From the NCBI GenBank assembly GCA_963812945.1, contig CAWEXD010000010.1, positions 62,001-126,000 of the forward strand: a stretch of DNA of 64,000 bases. Direction: 5' to 3'. The stretch comes from DASRDR01 sp963812945 [NCBI: uncultured Candidatus Rokubacteria bacterium]. Lineage in GTDB: Bacteria > Methylomirabilota > Methylomirabilia > Rokubacteriales. Both the position numbers and the translations under genes were made by a program. Below, one piece after another: positions 9,343 to 18,763 of this stretch. The number at the start of each line of letters is the position of its first letter. The first letter of the stretch is position 1. A model generated the notes under the pieces. That model saw only the letters and a program-made list of their open reading frames with translations, was not told where the DNA came from and searched no databases.

Positions 9343-9457
9343 CTCGACACCCCTTACTCGGGCGAGCCCCCTCGGCCAGAACTCAAACGCCGGTCACGCG
9401 AACCCTCGGGGACGGAGGAGCACCGCATTCTTGATCGCGCGGCATGGGGACCGAATC

Positions 9458-9877
9458 TCATTCCTCGGCGACGAGATCCTGGATCCCCCGCAGCACGTCG
9501 ATGTAGCTGACGATTCCCATCACGTCGCGCGTGTCACCGCGGACCACGGGGATGGCGCCCACCTTGTGCTCGAGCATGAGCTCGATGACGTCGTCCAGAT
9601 CGTCCTCCATCTCGACGAAGATCACGTCGGAGCTCATGACGGTGACGACCGGGGTGGCGAGCGCCCGCCGCAGAGCATCGGCGCCATCCGTCGTCAGCGC
9701 CCGCGCCACGTCGAGCGATGCGAGGTCGCGATCGCTCACCATGCCGGTCAGGACGCCCGCGTGGACGACCGGCACGTGGCGGATGACCGCCTCGCGCATG
9801 AGATCCCACACCTCCGCGAGCGTTGCGTCCGGGGTCACGGTGATCGGGTTCGGTGTCATCACGTCACGCGCCTTCAT
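9458..9877 (-). CDS. Two-CBS-domain protein
   Basis: 139 residues made only of a CBS pair (Bateman module). It starts MKARDVMTPNPITV, a pattern shared by other CBS proteins in this window. Each CBS ends in the usual G-hydrophobic-V(S/T)-D-x-D string (GMVSDRDL; the second has GIVSYIDVL). Such proteins bind adenosine nucleotides and act as energy sensors. It lies 21 bases after pfkB stops, within the same operon. Partner unknown. Confidence 0.9.
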   Translation of the reverse strand: MKARDVMTPNPITVTPDATLAEVWDLMREAVIRHVPVVHAGVLTGMVSDRDLASLDVARALTTDGADALRRALATPVVTVMSSDVIFVEMEDDLDDVIELMLEHKVGAIPVVRGDTRDVMGIVSYIDVLRGIQDLVAEE

Positions 9878-9898
9878 GGAATCCTCCTTCTTCTGCCC

Positions 9899-10837
9899 CT
9901 ACCCCGACGCCGTCATCACCTGCGGATAGAGCCGCTCGACGTCTTCGCGACGGCAGAGCGCGGTTCCGGGGTTCATCACGGCCCCGGCGCCGGCGGCCAC
10001 GCCGAAGCGGACGGCCTCGCCGAGCGGACGGCCTCCGGCGAGGGAGAGCACGATGCCCCCCACCATGCTGTCGCCCGCCCCCACGCTGCTCTTGATACGG
10101 ACGGCCGGGGATGCCAGCCGCTCCCGCTCCGAGGCGGTCACCCAGAGGGCTCCGCCTGCCCCGAGGGAGAGGACCAGGATCTCGCACCAGCCGCGCTTGA
10201 CGACCATGGCCGCGAGGCTCGCGAGATGGGACTCGTCGCCCTCGGGCTCGCCCATCAGGACCTGGAACTCCCGAAGGCTCGGTTTCAGGAGGTAGACGCC
10301 CTCCTCGACGGCGCGGGCCAGCGGCGCGCCGGACGTGTCCAGGACGACCCGGCTTCCAACCTGCCGGCCCACCGCAGCCAGGCGCGCATAGAAGTCGACC
10401 GGCACCCCGGGCGGCAAGCTGCCGCTCGCCACCAGGTAGTCCGGCGAGGGCCGCAGCTCGCGCACCCATTCGAGGAAGGTCGGCCACTCGTGGTCACCCA
10501 GGGCCGCGCCGGGCATGCAGAACCGGAACTGGCGGCCGCTCACCTCCTCCACCACGTTGAGGTTCTCGCGCGTCCAGCCGTTGACGGGCATCGCCACGTA
10601 ACGCACACCCTCGGCATCGAGCAGCCGCTTGAGCAGCTCGCCCGCCGGCCCTGCCACGGGGAAGCAGGCCAGCGCGTCTCCGCCGAGCTTCCGGATCGCT
10701 CGCGCGACGTTGATCCCCCCGCCTCCTGGCTCGTATGTCAGGGCCTGGCACCGAAGCTTGCGGTCGGGCAGAACATAGGGGACGGTCGTGCTCTCGTCGA
10801 CCGCGGGGTTCATCGTGAGGGTGACAATCGAGCGCAC
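9899..10837 (-). CDS. pfkB: PfkB-family sugar kinase, probable 6-phosphofructokinase/1-phosphofructokinase
   Basis: 312-residue ribokinase-fold kinase. N-terminal TLTMNPAVDES and the GGGGINVAR glycine motif are typical of the 1-phosphofructokinase/LacC/PfkB branch; the catalytic anion hole is SVGAGDSMVGG with the Asp base. I chose GTG 10837 over GTG 10861 because GGGAAGG lies 6 bases before it and the product then starts at the family's usual MxxIVTLTMNP. It sits directly after the class I aldolase, so the pair would phosphorylate fructose-6-P and cleave fructose-1,6-bisphosphate. PfkB is also a DosR-regulon member in mycobacteria. Confidence 0.9.
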   Translation of the reverse strand: MRSIVTLTMNPAVDESTTVPYVLPDRKLRCQALTYEPGGGGINVARAIRKLGGDALACFPVAGPAGELLKRLLDAEGVRYVAMPVNGWTRENLNVVEEVSGRQFRFCMPGAALGDHEWPTFLEWVRELRPSPDYLVASGSLPPGVPVDFYARLAAVGRQVGSRVVLDTSGAPLARAVEEGVYLLKPSLREFQVLMGEPEGDESHLASLAAMVVKRGWCEILVLSLGAGGALWVTASERERLASPAVRIKSSVGAGDSMVGGIVLSLAGGRPLGEAVRFGVAAGAGAVMNPGTALCRREDVERLYPQVMTASG

Positions 10838-10864
10838 GGGCTGCCTTCCCTGTACCGACACAGA

Positions 10865-11881
10865 TCAGGTGAGCGCGCGCTCGAGCGCGGGCGTGTATCG
10901 CCCGTCGCGCGCCGCCCCGTTGCAACGGGCGCGGTGATGGAGGGCCCGCTGAGCGGCGGCGGCGAAGGCGGGCTTCCCCTGCCACACCCTCATCGCCCGA
11001 TCCTGCAGGGCTCGCCCATAGGAGAAGCTCAGCGCCCAGGGATGGGGCCCGCCGGTGGCATTCATGGCGTTCAGGTGAGCCGTCGCGAGAACGTCGGTCT
11101 GCCCTCCCGACAGGAACACGATGCCGGGAACGGCCGCGGGAACGGCACGCCTCAGACACCGGAGCGTTGCCGCCGCCACCTCGTCTACGCCTGCCTGACG
11201 AGGGCAGCCCTTGCCGGCGAGCACCATGCTCGCCTTCAGGAGCATTGCCTCCGGGACGACCCGCTGATGACGGAGGGCCGCAAAGACGGTGTGCAGCGTG
11301 GCCTCGGTGACCTCGAAGCATCGCTCGATGGTGTGTTCGCCGTCCATCAGGACCTCGGGCTCCACGACCGGGACCAGGCCGCCCTCCTGGCACAGCGCCG
11401 CGTACCGGGCCAGCGCGTGGGCATTCGCCTCGAGGCAGGAGGCGCTCGGCATGTCCGGCCCGACGGTGATCACCGCGCGCCACTTCGCGAAGCGCGCCCC
11501 GAGCGCCTTGTACTCGCCGATCCGCTCGCGAAGCCCGTCGAGCCCCTCGGTGACCACTTCACCCGCCGCGCCGGCGAGCGGTTTCGTGCCCTTGTCCACC
11601 TTGATGCCGGGAACGATCCCCTGCCGGGTCAGGAGCCCGGCGATGGTCGTGCCGTCATCGGCCTTCTGCCGGAGGGTCTCGTCGAAGAGGATCACGCCGC
11701 TGATGAAGTCGGCGAGGCCCGGCGTCGTGAACAGCATTTGGCGATACAGGCGGCGGTTCTCCCCGGTGTTCTCGATGCCGAGCGCCGCGAACCGCTTGGT
11801 GATCGTGGGATGGCTCTCGTCGGCCGCCAGGATCCCCTTTCCGGGAGAGACCAGCGCGCGCGCAACCGACTCGAGGTCCAT
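10865..11881 (-). CDS. Class I fructose-bisphosphate aldolase
   Basis: 338 residues of the metal-independent, Schiff-base aldolase family. Visible family features are GKGILAADES near the N-terminus, KWRAVI, VPVVEPEVLMDG and the Schiff-base region PEAMLLKASMV, then GIVFLSGGQ. It cleaves fructose-1,6-bisphosphate to triose phosphates in the cytoplasm (or the reverse). The ATG is at 11881; the GGAG just before it is close to the start, so initiation may be weak. It lies between the BON protein and pfkB, 27 bases before the pfkB start. Confidence 0.93.
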   Translation of the reverse strand: MDLESVARALVSPGKGILAADESHPTITKRFAALGIENTGENRRLYRQMLFTTPGLADFISGVILFDETLRQKADDGTTIAGLLTRQGIVPGIKVDKGTKPLAGAAGEVVTEGLDGLRERIGEYKALGARFAKWRAVITVGPDMPSASCLEANAHALARYAALCQEGGLVPVVEPEVLMDGEHTIERCFEVTEATLHTVFAALRHQRVVPEAMLLKASMVLAGKGCPRQAGVDEVAAATLRCLRRAVPAAVPGIVFLSGGQTDVLATAHLNAMNATGGPHPWALSFSYGRALQDRAMRVWQGKPAFAAAAQRALHHRARCNGAARDGRYTPALERALT

Positions 11882-11914
11882 CTCCGTGTGTCTCGCCGCC
11901 TGCCCGGGGCCCGT

Positions 11915-12568
11915 TCAGTCGCCGAGGACGAGCTTGTTCGTGACGCTCGAGACGCCGGGTGACGCCCACGCCACGCGCTCGGCTTCCTGCTTCTCCGCCC
12001 ATGACCGCACGGTGCCCCGCAGGGTAACCGCGCTGCCGTCGAGGTCCACGCTGATGCGATGCGCGTCGACCTCGGCGCTGCGCCGGAATGCGTCCTCGAT
12101 CCTCGTCTTGATCGTGCCGGACGTGGCTCTCGGCTTGACCGTCACCAGATTCCAGACCCCCCGCACTCCGGTGAGGCGGCGCACCGCCTCCTCGGCTGTG
12201 GTCCGCTGGTACCCCCACTCCACCTCTCCCTCCAGGGTGATCCAACCCTTGTTGACGACGACCTTGATGCACTCTCGCGGGATCGAGCTGTTCCACTCGA
12301 GCGCGTGGACCGCGGTGCGCGCGATGTCCGCATCCGAGCGCTGGCTCACACCGGGAAGCTGAACGTCGATCGCACTCGCGATCCCCTTCACCCCGGCGAC
12401 CCGCAGCGCGGCCCGCTCGGCCTCGATCTTCTCGTGATAGCTTTCGACCTCGCCGCTCAGCGTGACGACGCCGTCCTTGACCGTCACGCCGATCCCGGCG
12501 GCCTTGATGCCGGGTTCCCACTCCAATTCTTCCAGCACCTGCTCCTTCACGACGATGTCGGGTTTCAT
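11915..12568 (-). CDS. Triple BON-domain protein
   Basis: 217 residues with three BON repeats (about 2-70, 78-146 and 150-217), each with the VxDGxVTLxGxV-type core ([39 protein letters not shown]). There is no signal peptide, so it is likely cytoplasmic. BON modules are linked to envelope stress and phospholipid or osmotic responses. The ATG at 12568 is preceded by GGGAGG. It is the first gene of the operon downstream of the sigma-54 site at 12635. Confidence 0.9.
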   Translation of the reverse strand: MKPDIVVKEQVLEELEWEPGIKAAGIGVTVKDGVVTLSGEVESYHEKIEAERAALRVAGVKGIASAIDVQLPGVSQRSDADIARTAVHALEWNSSIPRECIKVVVNKGWITLEGEVEWGYQRTTAEEAVRRLTGVRGVWNLVTVKPRATSGTIKTRIEDAFRRSAEVDAHRISVDLDGSAVTLRGTVRSWAEKQEAERVAWASPGVSSVTNKLVLGD

Positions 12569-12619
12569 AGCGCCTCCCGTCTCTACCATGGCCCTGTTCG
12601 CGGAATACGTCTGGCAACG

Positions 12620-12635
12620 TGCAACCCGCCCGCCA
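12620..12635 (-). promoter_or_regulatory. Sigma-54 promoter for BON-aldolase-pfkB operon
   Basis: TGGCGGGCGGGTTGCA on the minus strand with correct 10-base GG/GC spacing; two mismatches in the -24 tail. Predicted leader about 42 bases. I see no clear enhancer palindrome upstream. Confidence 0.55.
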
Positions 12636-12674
12636 ATGCGGCCTGCCTCCACAGTCGCGCCGACCCTTTCCGTC

Positions 12675-13913
12675 TCATCGCGTTCGAACCGGAGCGGCGA
12701 TCCGCCTGGCTTGCGCCAGCAGGACAGTCGCCTCACGAATCGGCACGCCCAGCGCGGCGCTGTCGAAGTCCCGGGCCATGGCGCTGTTCAGCCCGATGAC
12801 CCGGCCCGACGCCGCGAAGATCGGCCCGCCACTTCCTCCGATGCTCGTTCCAGCGTCATGGGCGAGCTGGTGGGGCCGTTCGTCGGCCAAGCGGCCCCAC
12901 GTCGGGTATGGACGGATCTGCTTCAATCGAGAGAGTCCCTCCAGCAGGGCGGGAATGTCGACGGTCTCGTCGGTGATCTCCACCACCTCGCGGTCGACCA
13001 GCGTCGCGAGCAGGGCCGGGTCGACCCGCGTCAGGAGCAGATCGAGTCCCGCCGGATACCCCAACACGACGATCAGGCGGCCCGGCACGGCCTCCGCGCC
13101 CTCCAAGTCGAGCGGGAGCACGGGCACGGATCGGGGAGTCGTCCCGCGGAGGACGATCAGATCCACAGTCTCGGAGGCCTTGACGGAGCTCAGGGACACG
13201 GGATCCGGAACGCCGGGAAAGAACGCCCGCAACTGGGCCACGCGGGGCCGGAGGCCCTCCTGCTCGAGGAGGGCCGCCAGCTCCGGGTCCGCGTCCCAGG
13301 GTCGCGCCACATGACGGCTCGTCAGGATCGCCCCGTCTCGACTCGCCAGAAAGCCCGTGCCGAGGAAGGTCGTCCGCACGATGGGTCCCTGGCCGTCCGC
13401 GGACATCCGCGGCCCGCCGAGGCGCCCGCGCGCGGGGCGGCCCCTTTCATCGACCCCGACGTACCGGAGTGGCCGACCCGCGGTGTCCTCGTAGACCACG
13501 GCGCCCTGGATGAGCGGGACACCCGAGGCGTAGGCGTCGATGATCCGTTCGCCGGCATCCCGCTCCATCTCCAGCGCCCGGACCTTCCGCTCGATCCGGT
13601 CCAGCTGATCGCGGCGTGACGCGAGCAACTGCGCGACGTCCTGCCGATAGGCCATCAGACGCTGTCCCCTCTCCGCGATTTCACGCTCCAGCGCCTCTCG
13701 CCGGGCCCGTTCCGTCTCGAGCCGAATCGTGAGCTCCGAGGCGGCGTGTCGCATCGCGCGCTGGCCGGCGTACAGCCAGACTCCGCCAACCACCCCGAGG
13801 GCGACGACGACGAGAGCCAGGGCCGGGAGGAATCGGCGGAGGGAGCGGGCGATCCGCGCGGCCTTCGGGGTTCGACGGCCCGAGCCCGGCGGAAGGACGC
13901 TCCCTGGGTTCAT
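12675..13913 (-). CDS. Membrane-anchored trypsin-like serine protease with coiled coil
   Basis: 412 residues. It has a cytoplasmic Arg-rich N-terminus, one membrane helix ([20 protein letters not shown], about 30-50), an ExR-rich coiled coil (about 60-120), then a trypsin-like domain. The catalytic triad is readable: His in TSRHVARP, Asp in TVDLIVLRG and Ser in GGSGGPIF. No PDZ domain follows, unlike HtrA/DegP. The ATG overlaps the stop of the nucleotidyltransferase gene (ATGA). Likely a periplasmic stress protease. The substrate and the link to its sugar-nucleotide partner are unknown. Confidence 0.85.
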   Translation of the reverse strand: MNPGSVLPPGSGRRTPKAARIARSLRRFLPALALVVVALGVVGGVWLYAGQRAMRHAASELTIRLETERARREALEREIAERGQRLMAYRQDVAQLLASRRDQLDRIERKVRALEMERDAGERIIDAYASGVPLIQGAVVYEDTAGRPLRYVGVDERGRPARGRLGGPRMSADGQGPIVRTTFLGTGFLASRDGAILTSRHVARPWDADPELAALLEQEGLRPRVAQLRAFFPGVPDPVSLSSVKASETVDLIVLRGTTPRSVPVLPLDLEGAEAVPGRLIVVLGYPAGLDLLLTRVDPALLATLVDREVVEITDETVDIPALLEGLSRLKQIRPYPTWGRLADERPHQLAHDAGTSIGGSGGPIFAASGRVIGLNSAMARDFDSAALGVPIREATVLLAQARRIAAPVRTR

Positions 13914-14878
13914 CGTCCGCTTCCCGCCGCGACCACGGCCGGAGCCAGCTCCGGATCGGCCCATTCCGGTCGGATGCCCAGCCGTCCCAGCGTGCCGACC
14001 ACCCGAGCCGGCTCGCCCCAATCACTCCAGGTGACTCCCCGCACCGGCAGCACCGCGAGATTGGCGGTCTTCGTGCTGAGCACGTCCTCAGAGAAGTTCG
14101 TGGATGGAAGCCGCGCGTAGAGCGATCGCATGGCCTCGCTTTCTCCCAGGGTCGACCGCCCGCGCCACGCGGTCATGAACGCGCCGTACAGATCGGGAGC
14201 GGCCGCTCGAATCAGGGCGAGGAGCGCCGGCACGCCCGCCACCAGCACGAAGGTGTTCCAGAGACATCCTCGCTCGAAGAGCGTCTCCGCCAGCGCCAAG
14301 GTCGGCTTTTCCCAGAATCGCCGGACTCCGTAGACGGGAAAGTCGGGCCCACCGAGGAGGCGGTCGCCCGCCTCGATCCAGCCGTACTGCACCTCGGGGC
14401 CTGCCGCTTCCATCCCCAAGAGGACGATCAGGTCAGAACGGGCCTCGGCCGCGGCAAGACCCGCGACCACGTGGGCCATGAAACCCGCATCGTCCGACAC
14501 GTAGTGATCCGACGGGAAGAGGGCGACCGTGGCCAGCGGTGCCGTCTCGGCGATGCGAAGCAGGCCGTAGAGGATGGCGGGAGCGGTGCCCCGGCCGTAC
14601 GGCTGAACGACCAGCGGCGCGCGTGGTCCCCTCGCGAGGAGTGGCGCATAGAACGGCTCGTGGTGGCGGGTCAGGACCAGGCACGTCCGATCGGGCGGCA
14701 CGATGCGGTGGACCCGGGCGCTCGTCCGGTCGAGCAACGTCTGCCCGTCCACGAATGGGCAGAACTGCTTGGGTCGCTCGTCGCCGGCAATGCGTCGTGT
14801 CAGCGGCCGGAGCCGCATCCCCTCGCCCCCGGCGAGGACCATCGCCCACCTGTCCGGCGCCTTCGCCCCGATCTCCAT
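13910..14878 (-). CDS. Mannose-1-phosphate guanylyltransferase-like nucleotidyltransferase
   Basis: 322 residues. N-terminal MVLAGGEGMRLRPLT is the nucleotide-sugar pyrophosphorylase signature, followed by RPKQFCPF (as in ManC/AlgA PKQF) and FPSDHYV and FWEKP. It would join a sugar-1-phosphate to GMP or another nucleotide. The ATG at 14878 has GGGAGAAGAA before it, but the sigma-54 site predicts a transcript starting within about 4 bases of it. Initiation at the internal ATG at 14842 (MVLAGG) is therefore an alternative. Coupled to the protease gene by an ATGA overlap. Confidence 0.88.
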   Translation of the reverse strand: MEIGAKAPDRWAMVLAGGEGMRLRPLTRRIAGDERPKQFCPFVDGQTLLDRTSARVHRIVPPDRTCLVLTRHHEPFYAPLLARGPRAPLVVQPYGRGTAPAILYGLLRIAETAPLATVALFPSDHYVSDDAGFMAHVVAGLAAAEARSDLIVLLGMEAAGPEVQYGWIEAGDRLLGGPDFPVYGVRRFWEKPTLALAETLFERGCLWNTFVLVAGVPALLALIRAAAPDLYGAFMTAWRGRSTLGESEAMRSLYARLPSTNFSEDVLSTKTANLAVLPVRGVTWSDWGEPARVVGTLGRLGIRPEWADPELAPAVVAAGSGR

Positions 14879-14891
14879 TTCTTCTCCCGAT

Positions 14892-14907
14892 AGCAATGAC
14901 GTTGCCA
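14892..14907 (-). promoter_or_regulatory. Sigma-54 promoter, leftward, for nucleotidyltransferase-protease
   Basis: TGGCAACGTCATTGCT on the minus strand, correct spacing. Divergent from the site at 15069; both flank the palindrome at 15002. Confidence 0.75.
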
Positions 14908-15001
14908 GTCCGCTCCTCGCCATGGACACTGCATTCCGGCGCATGGCGGGGCCGACGCGCCGACCGGTCGTGCGAGCGCGCGGGGCCGGTGCGGAGAGTC
15001 C

Positions 15002-15015
15002 GCCCCATGCGGGGC
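15002..15015. promoter_or_regulatory. Putative NtrC-type enhancer palindrome shared by divergent promoters
   Basis: GCCCCATGCGGGGC has perfect 5-bp arms, followed at +18 by TGGGACACC, an arrangement repeated at 24724 and, less well, at 30937. Centred about 60 bp from the rightward and 101 bp from the leftward sigma-54 site. Confidence 0.6.
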
Positions 15016-15068
15016 AGGGGTGGGACACCTCCATGGCGAGCGCGTCGCCTGGTGACTGGGCATTCCAG

Positions 15069-15084
15069 TGGCACCTGGGTTGCA
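15069..15084 (+). promoter_or_regulatory. Sigma-54 promoter for Usp-ATPase operon
   Basis: TGGCACCTGGGTTGCA, near-perfect consensus with correct spacing. Predicted leader about 54 bases to the ATG at 15149. Confidence 0.85.
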
Positions 15085-15148
15085 GCCTGCCGGGCGACGC
15101 CACGCCGGCAACGCCGGGAAACGAGAGTTCCCGACAAGGGAGGGGAGC

Positions 15149-15979
15149 ATGGGGCTCAAGGACCTGCTGGTGCACGTGGACAATGACCCGGCCTGCGACA
15201 CACGGATGGATGTCGCGGTCGCGCTCGCCGCTGCGCACGGGGCTCACCTCACGGGCCTCCACGTACCGGAAGCGCTCCCGTTGCCCGGCTACGTCGAGAT
15301 CGAGCTGCCACCGAGCCTCCGGGAAGAGGTGCGGCGCCGCCAGGATGAACTCGCGCGCCAGGCGGAGGAACGGTTCCACGGACGGGCACGCCGGCTCGGG
15401 ATCCGCGGCGAATGGCGGCTCGAGAGAGGCGACATCGTCGGAGCGATGAAGCTCCATGCCCGGTACGCCGACCTCACGGTCGTCGGACAAGGAGTCGACC
15501 TGAAGGAGGCGCCTCATGATCTGGCCTTCCTGCCGGAAGAGCTGGCCCTGGGCGTGGGACGACCCGTGCTCGTCGTCCCGCGCTATGGCACGTTCGAGAC
15601 CGTCGGCGAGCGGGTCCTGATCGCGTGGAACGGAAGCCGCGAGGCGACGCGGGCCGTCCATGACGCGCTCCCGCTCCTGACGCGCGCGACGAAGGTCACC
15701 GTGCTCTCGATCGACCCCGAGCACGATTCGGGGTCCAGGGTGCCGAGCGCGGACATCACGCTCCACCTGACGCGTCACGATGTCTCGGCCGAAGCGGACT
15801 CGACGGTGGCCCTCGATCTCGCGGTCGGCGATGTGCTCCTCTCTCGCGCGGCCGATCTCGGCGCGGATCTCATCGTCATGGGAGCCTACGGCCACTCGCG
15901 CGTGCGCGAGATGGTGCTGGGCGGGGCGACCCGGCACATCCTCCAGCACATGACCGTGCCGGTGCTCATGTCCCACTGA
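15149..15979 (+). CDS. Tandem universal stress protein (two Usp domains)
   Basis: 276 residues, two UspA folds. The first (1-145) is degenerate, ending VGRPVLVVPRYG without a clear nucleotide loop. The second (150-276) ends with GAYGHSRVREMVLGGATRHIL, the G-2x-G-9x-G-(S/T) ATP-binding loop. The domain order resembles the UspE/tandem type. The ATG at 15149 has AGGGGAG just upstream and is downstream of the sigma-54 site; an in-frame ATG at 15068 would sit on the promoter and is rejected. First gene of the unit that continues into the P-type ATPase. Confidence 0.92.
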   Translation: MGLKDLLVHVDNDPACDTRMDVAVALAAAHGAHLTGLHVPEALPLPGYVEIELPPSLREEVRRRQDELARQAEERFHGRARRLGIRGEWRLERGDIVGAMKLHARYADLTVVGQGVDLKEAPHDLAFLPEELALGVGRPVLVVPRYGTFETVGERVLIAWNGSREATRAVHDALPLLTRATKVTVLSIDPEHDSGSRVPSADITLHLTRHDVSAEADSTVALDLAVGDVLLSRAADLGADLIVMGAYGHSRVREMVLGGATRHILQHMTVPVLMSH

Positions 15980-16168
15980 ACGGGCCGGACGCGGCGATCC
16001 GCGATCGGGCACGCGAGGGCGCGAAGCTCACACTCGATCTGGCCACAGAGAGGTGATGGAGACACCCCCGGCCGCCGTGGTCCTGTGCGTTCCCAGAAGT
16101 TGGGCGGCCGTGCGGGAACTCCGGACTCGTCGGCGGGCGGACTGTCAGCCGCCGACGGGCACCGGCCG

Positions 16169-18763
16169 ATGAGTCGTGAGTGGCACGCCCTCTCGCCTGC
16201 GGAAGTCCTGAAGCTCCTGGCCGTCGATCCGGAGGCAGGGCTCGGTGCCGACGAGGCGCGACGCCGGCTCGCGCGCGTCGGGCCAAACGCCGTGGGCGAG
16301 CACCCCGACACGCCGCTCTGGCGTCTCGTCCTCGCGCAGTTTCGCAGCCTCGTCGTCCTGCTCCTCCTGGCCGCGTCGGCCATTGCGGCGACGCTGGGGC
16401 AGCACGTCGAAGCGCTCGCGATCCTGGCCGCGCTTCTCCTCAACGCGGGGATCGGGTTCGTCACCGAGTGGCGAGCCCGCATCTCGCTGGCGAAGCTGCG
16501 GGCCCTGGCGGTGCCTCTTGCGCTCGCCCGGCGGGAGGGGAACCTCGTCCGGATCCGCGCCGCCGAGGTCGTTCCTGGCGATCTGCTCGTCCTGGAGGCG
16601 GGAGGTCATGTCCCGGCCGACGCGCGGCTCGTCCGGGGCAGCCGTCTCCGCACCGCCGAGGCTGCCCTGACCGGGGAGAGCGTGCCGGTGGACAAGGACG
16701 TCGACGCGCGGCTCGCCCCCGAGACCCCGCTGGCCGACCGGCGCACGATGGTCTATCTCGGGACCACGGTGGTCGCCGGGAGCGGCCTGGCAGTCGCGAC
16801 CGGAACCGGGCTGGCAACGGAGCTCGGCCGAGTCGGCCAGCTGGTCGCCCTCGCCGGCGAACGGACCACGCCCCTCGAACGGGAAGTCGAGGAACTCGGC
16901 CGCCGGCTGATCGGCCTCGCGCTCGGGACCTGCGGGGTCGTCGGCCTGGCGGGAATCCTCCAGGGCCAGCCGGTCGGGCTCATGCTCGAGACGGCCCTCA
17001 CCCTGGCGATCGCGGCGATCCCGGAGGGCTTGCCGGCCGTGACGACGGTGGCGCTCGCCGCGGGCCTCTGGCGGCTCGCGCGCTCGGGCGCGCTGGTGCG
17101 GCGGCTCCCAGCCGTGGAAACCCTCGGCTCGACGACGGTGATCTGCGCCGACAAGACCGGCACCATGACTGAGAACCGCATGACGGTGAGCCGTCTCCAC
17201 GTGGCCCCGGAGACGATCGCCCTCGTCTCCCGGAAACCGGGGGAGATCAGGGAATTCGTGCGGGGCGATGTGGTCCTCGATCCGCTCGCCGATACGCAGC
17301 TCGCGCGCCTCCTGACGGTCGGCGCCCTCGTCAACGACGCGAGCGTAACTCGCGGCGCGGATGGCCTCGCGTTCCAGGGCGATCCGACGGAGACCGCCCT
17401 GCTGGCGGCCGCCCTGGATGCCGGGCTCGACCCCCTGGCCCTCGGCCGGCGGTGGCCGCGGCGCGGGGAGCTCCCCTTTGATCCCGCGGTGCGACTGATG
17501 GTCACCTACCACGAGGGCGAGGACGGCCGCCTGCTCTGCGTGAAAGGGGCGCCCGCCGCCGTGGTCGAGGCGTCGATCCAGTACGACACGCGAGCCGGCC
17601 TGGCGGCCCTGACCGACGAGACCCGAGTCGCGCTCCTCGAGGCGAACCGGGCGCTGGCTCGCAATGGGCTGCGCGTGCTCGCGATGGCCTGGCGCCCCGG
17701 TGACTGGCCGGAGGGGGACGTCATCGAGGGGCTGACCTTCCTCGGGTTCGTTGGCCTCGAGGACCCGGTGCGGACCGGGGTCCGGGAGGCGATCGCGAGC
17801 TGCGCCACGGCGGGGATCCGCACCATCATGCTCACGGGCGATCAGCGCCTGACGGCGGAAGCCGTCGGTCGCCAGCTCGGCCTTGCGCCCGAATCGATCC
17901 GCAGTCGCGTCAGCCCCCAGGACAAGCTCGATCTCATCGCCGCACTCCAGGCGGGGGGCGAGATCGTGGCCATGACCGGCGACGGGGTCAACGATGCCCC
18001 GGCCCTGGCGCGCGCGGACATCGGGGTCGCCATGGGCCGCCAGGGCACGGACATCGCCCGCGAAGCGGCCGACATCGTCCTCACCGACGACAACTTCGCG
18101 ACGATCGCCCGGGCCGTCCAGGAAGGCCGGGTGATCTACGCCAACCTGCGCAAGGTCATCCACTTCCTGTTCACGTGCAACCTGTCCGAGATCCTGGCCA
18201 TCTTCGTCGCGATCCTGTTGGGCTTCCCTGCCCCGCTCCTGCCCCTCCAGATCCTGTGGGTGAACCTGGTCACCGACATCCTGCCGGCGATGGCGCTGAT
18301 CCGCGATCCCGCCGAGCCCGACGTCATGCGGCGGCCGCCGCGAGGCCGGCAGGACGCCCTGGTCACCTGGCGCCTTGGACGGCGCATGCTGGCCGAGGGC
18401 GCGCTCCTGAGTGCGGGCGTCCTCGGCGCCTACCTGTGGACGGTCTGGCAGGATGGACCGGGGCCTCGCGCGACCACCATGGCGTTCGTCGCGCTCGTCC
18501 TGATCCACCCGCTCCAGGCGATGAACTGCCGCTCGGAGCGGGTCGGATGGTGGCGACTGCCGCCGAACGGCCTCTCGTGGGCCGCGCTCGCGGTCCTCGG
18601 GGCCGTTCAGTGGGCAGCCGTGTCCTGGGCCCCGCTCGCACGGCTGCTTGGCACGGTGAACCTGTCGGCCTGGGACTGGGGCGGGGCGATGCTGTGGATC
18701 TTGTGCCCCGTGCTCCTCCTGGAAGCCCTCAAGGCCGTTCGGGCTCGAGGCGGCCCGCGTTGA
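16169..18763 (+). CDS. Cation-transporting P-type ATPase (P2, Ca2+-ATPase-like)
   Basis: 864-residue inner-membrane pump. It contains an N-terminal cation-ATPase domain (WHALSPAEVLKLLAVDPEAG), the actuator motif LTGESVPV, TM4 IPEGLPAVTT, the phosphorylation site CADKTGTMTENR, KGAP in the nucleotide domain, TGDGVNDAPAL, and a C-terminal cation-ATPase domain. PEGLP indicates the P2-type (SERCA/PMCA-like) group rather than heavy-metal pumps. CtpF of the mycobacterial DosR regulon is the same type. The start ATG 16169 (MSREWHALS) was chosen over upstream in-frame starts because family homology begins here. Follows the Usp gene by 190 bases with no sigma-54 site of its own. Confidence 0.92.
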   Translation: MSREWHALSPAEVLKLLAVDPEAGLGADEARRRLARVGPNAVGEHPDTPLWRLVLAQFRSLVVLLLLAASAIAATLGQHVEALAILAALLLNAGIGFVTEWRARISLAKLRALAVPLALARREGNLVRIRAAEVVPGDLLVLEAGGHVPADARLVRGSRLRTAEAALTGESVPVDKDVDARLAPETPLADRRTMVYLGTTVVAGSGLAVATGTGLATELGRVGQLVALAGERTTPLEREVEELGRRLIGLALGTCGVVGLAGILQGQPVGLMLETALTLAIAAIPEGLPAVTTVALAAGLWRLARSGALVRRLPAVETLGSTTVICADKTGTMTENRMTVSRLHVAPETIALVSRKPGEIREFVRGDVVLDPLADTQLARLLTVGALVNDASVTRGADGLAFQGDPTETALLAAALDAGLDPLALGRRWPRRGELPFDPAVRLMVTYHEGEDGRLLCVKGAPAAVVEASIQYDTRAGLAALTDETRVALLEANRALARNGLRVLAMAWRPGDWPEGDVIEGLTFLGFVGLEDPVRTGVREAIASCATAGIRTIMLTGDQRLTAEAVGRQLGLAPESIRSRVSPQDKLDLIAALQAGGEIVAMTGDGVNDAPALARADIGVAMGRQGTDIAREAADIVLTDDNFATIARAVQEGRVIYANLRKVIHFLFTCNLSEILAIFVAILLGFPAPLLPLQILWVNLVTDILPAMALIRDPAEPDVMRRPPRGRQDALVTWRLGRRMLAEGALLSAGVLGAYLWTVWQDGPGPRATTMAFVALVLIHPLQAMNCRSERVGWWRLPPNGLSWAALAVLGAVQWAAVSWAPLARLLGTVNLSAWDWGGAMLWILCPVLLLEALKAVRARGGPR

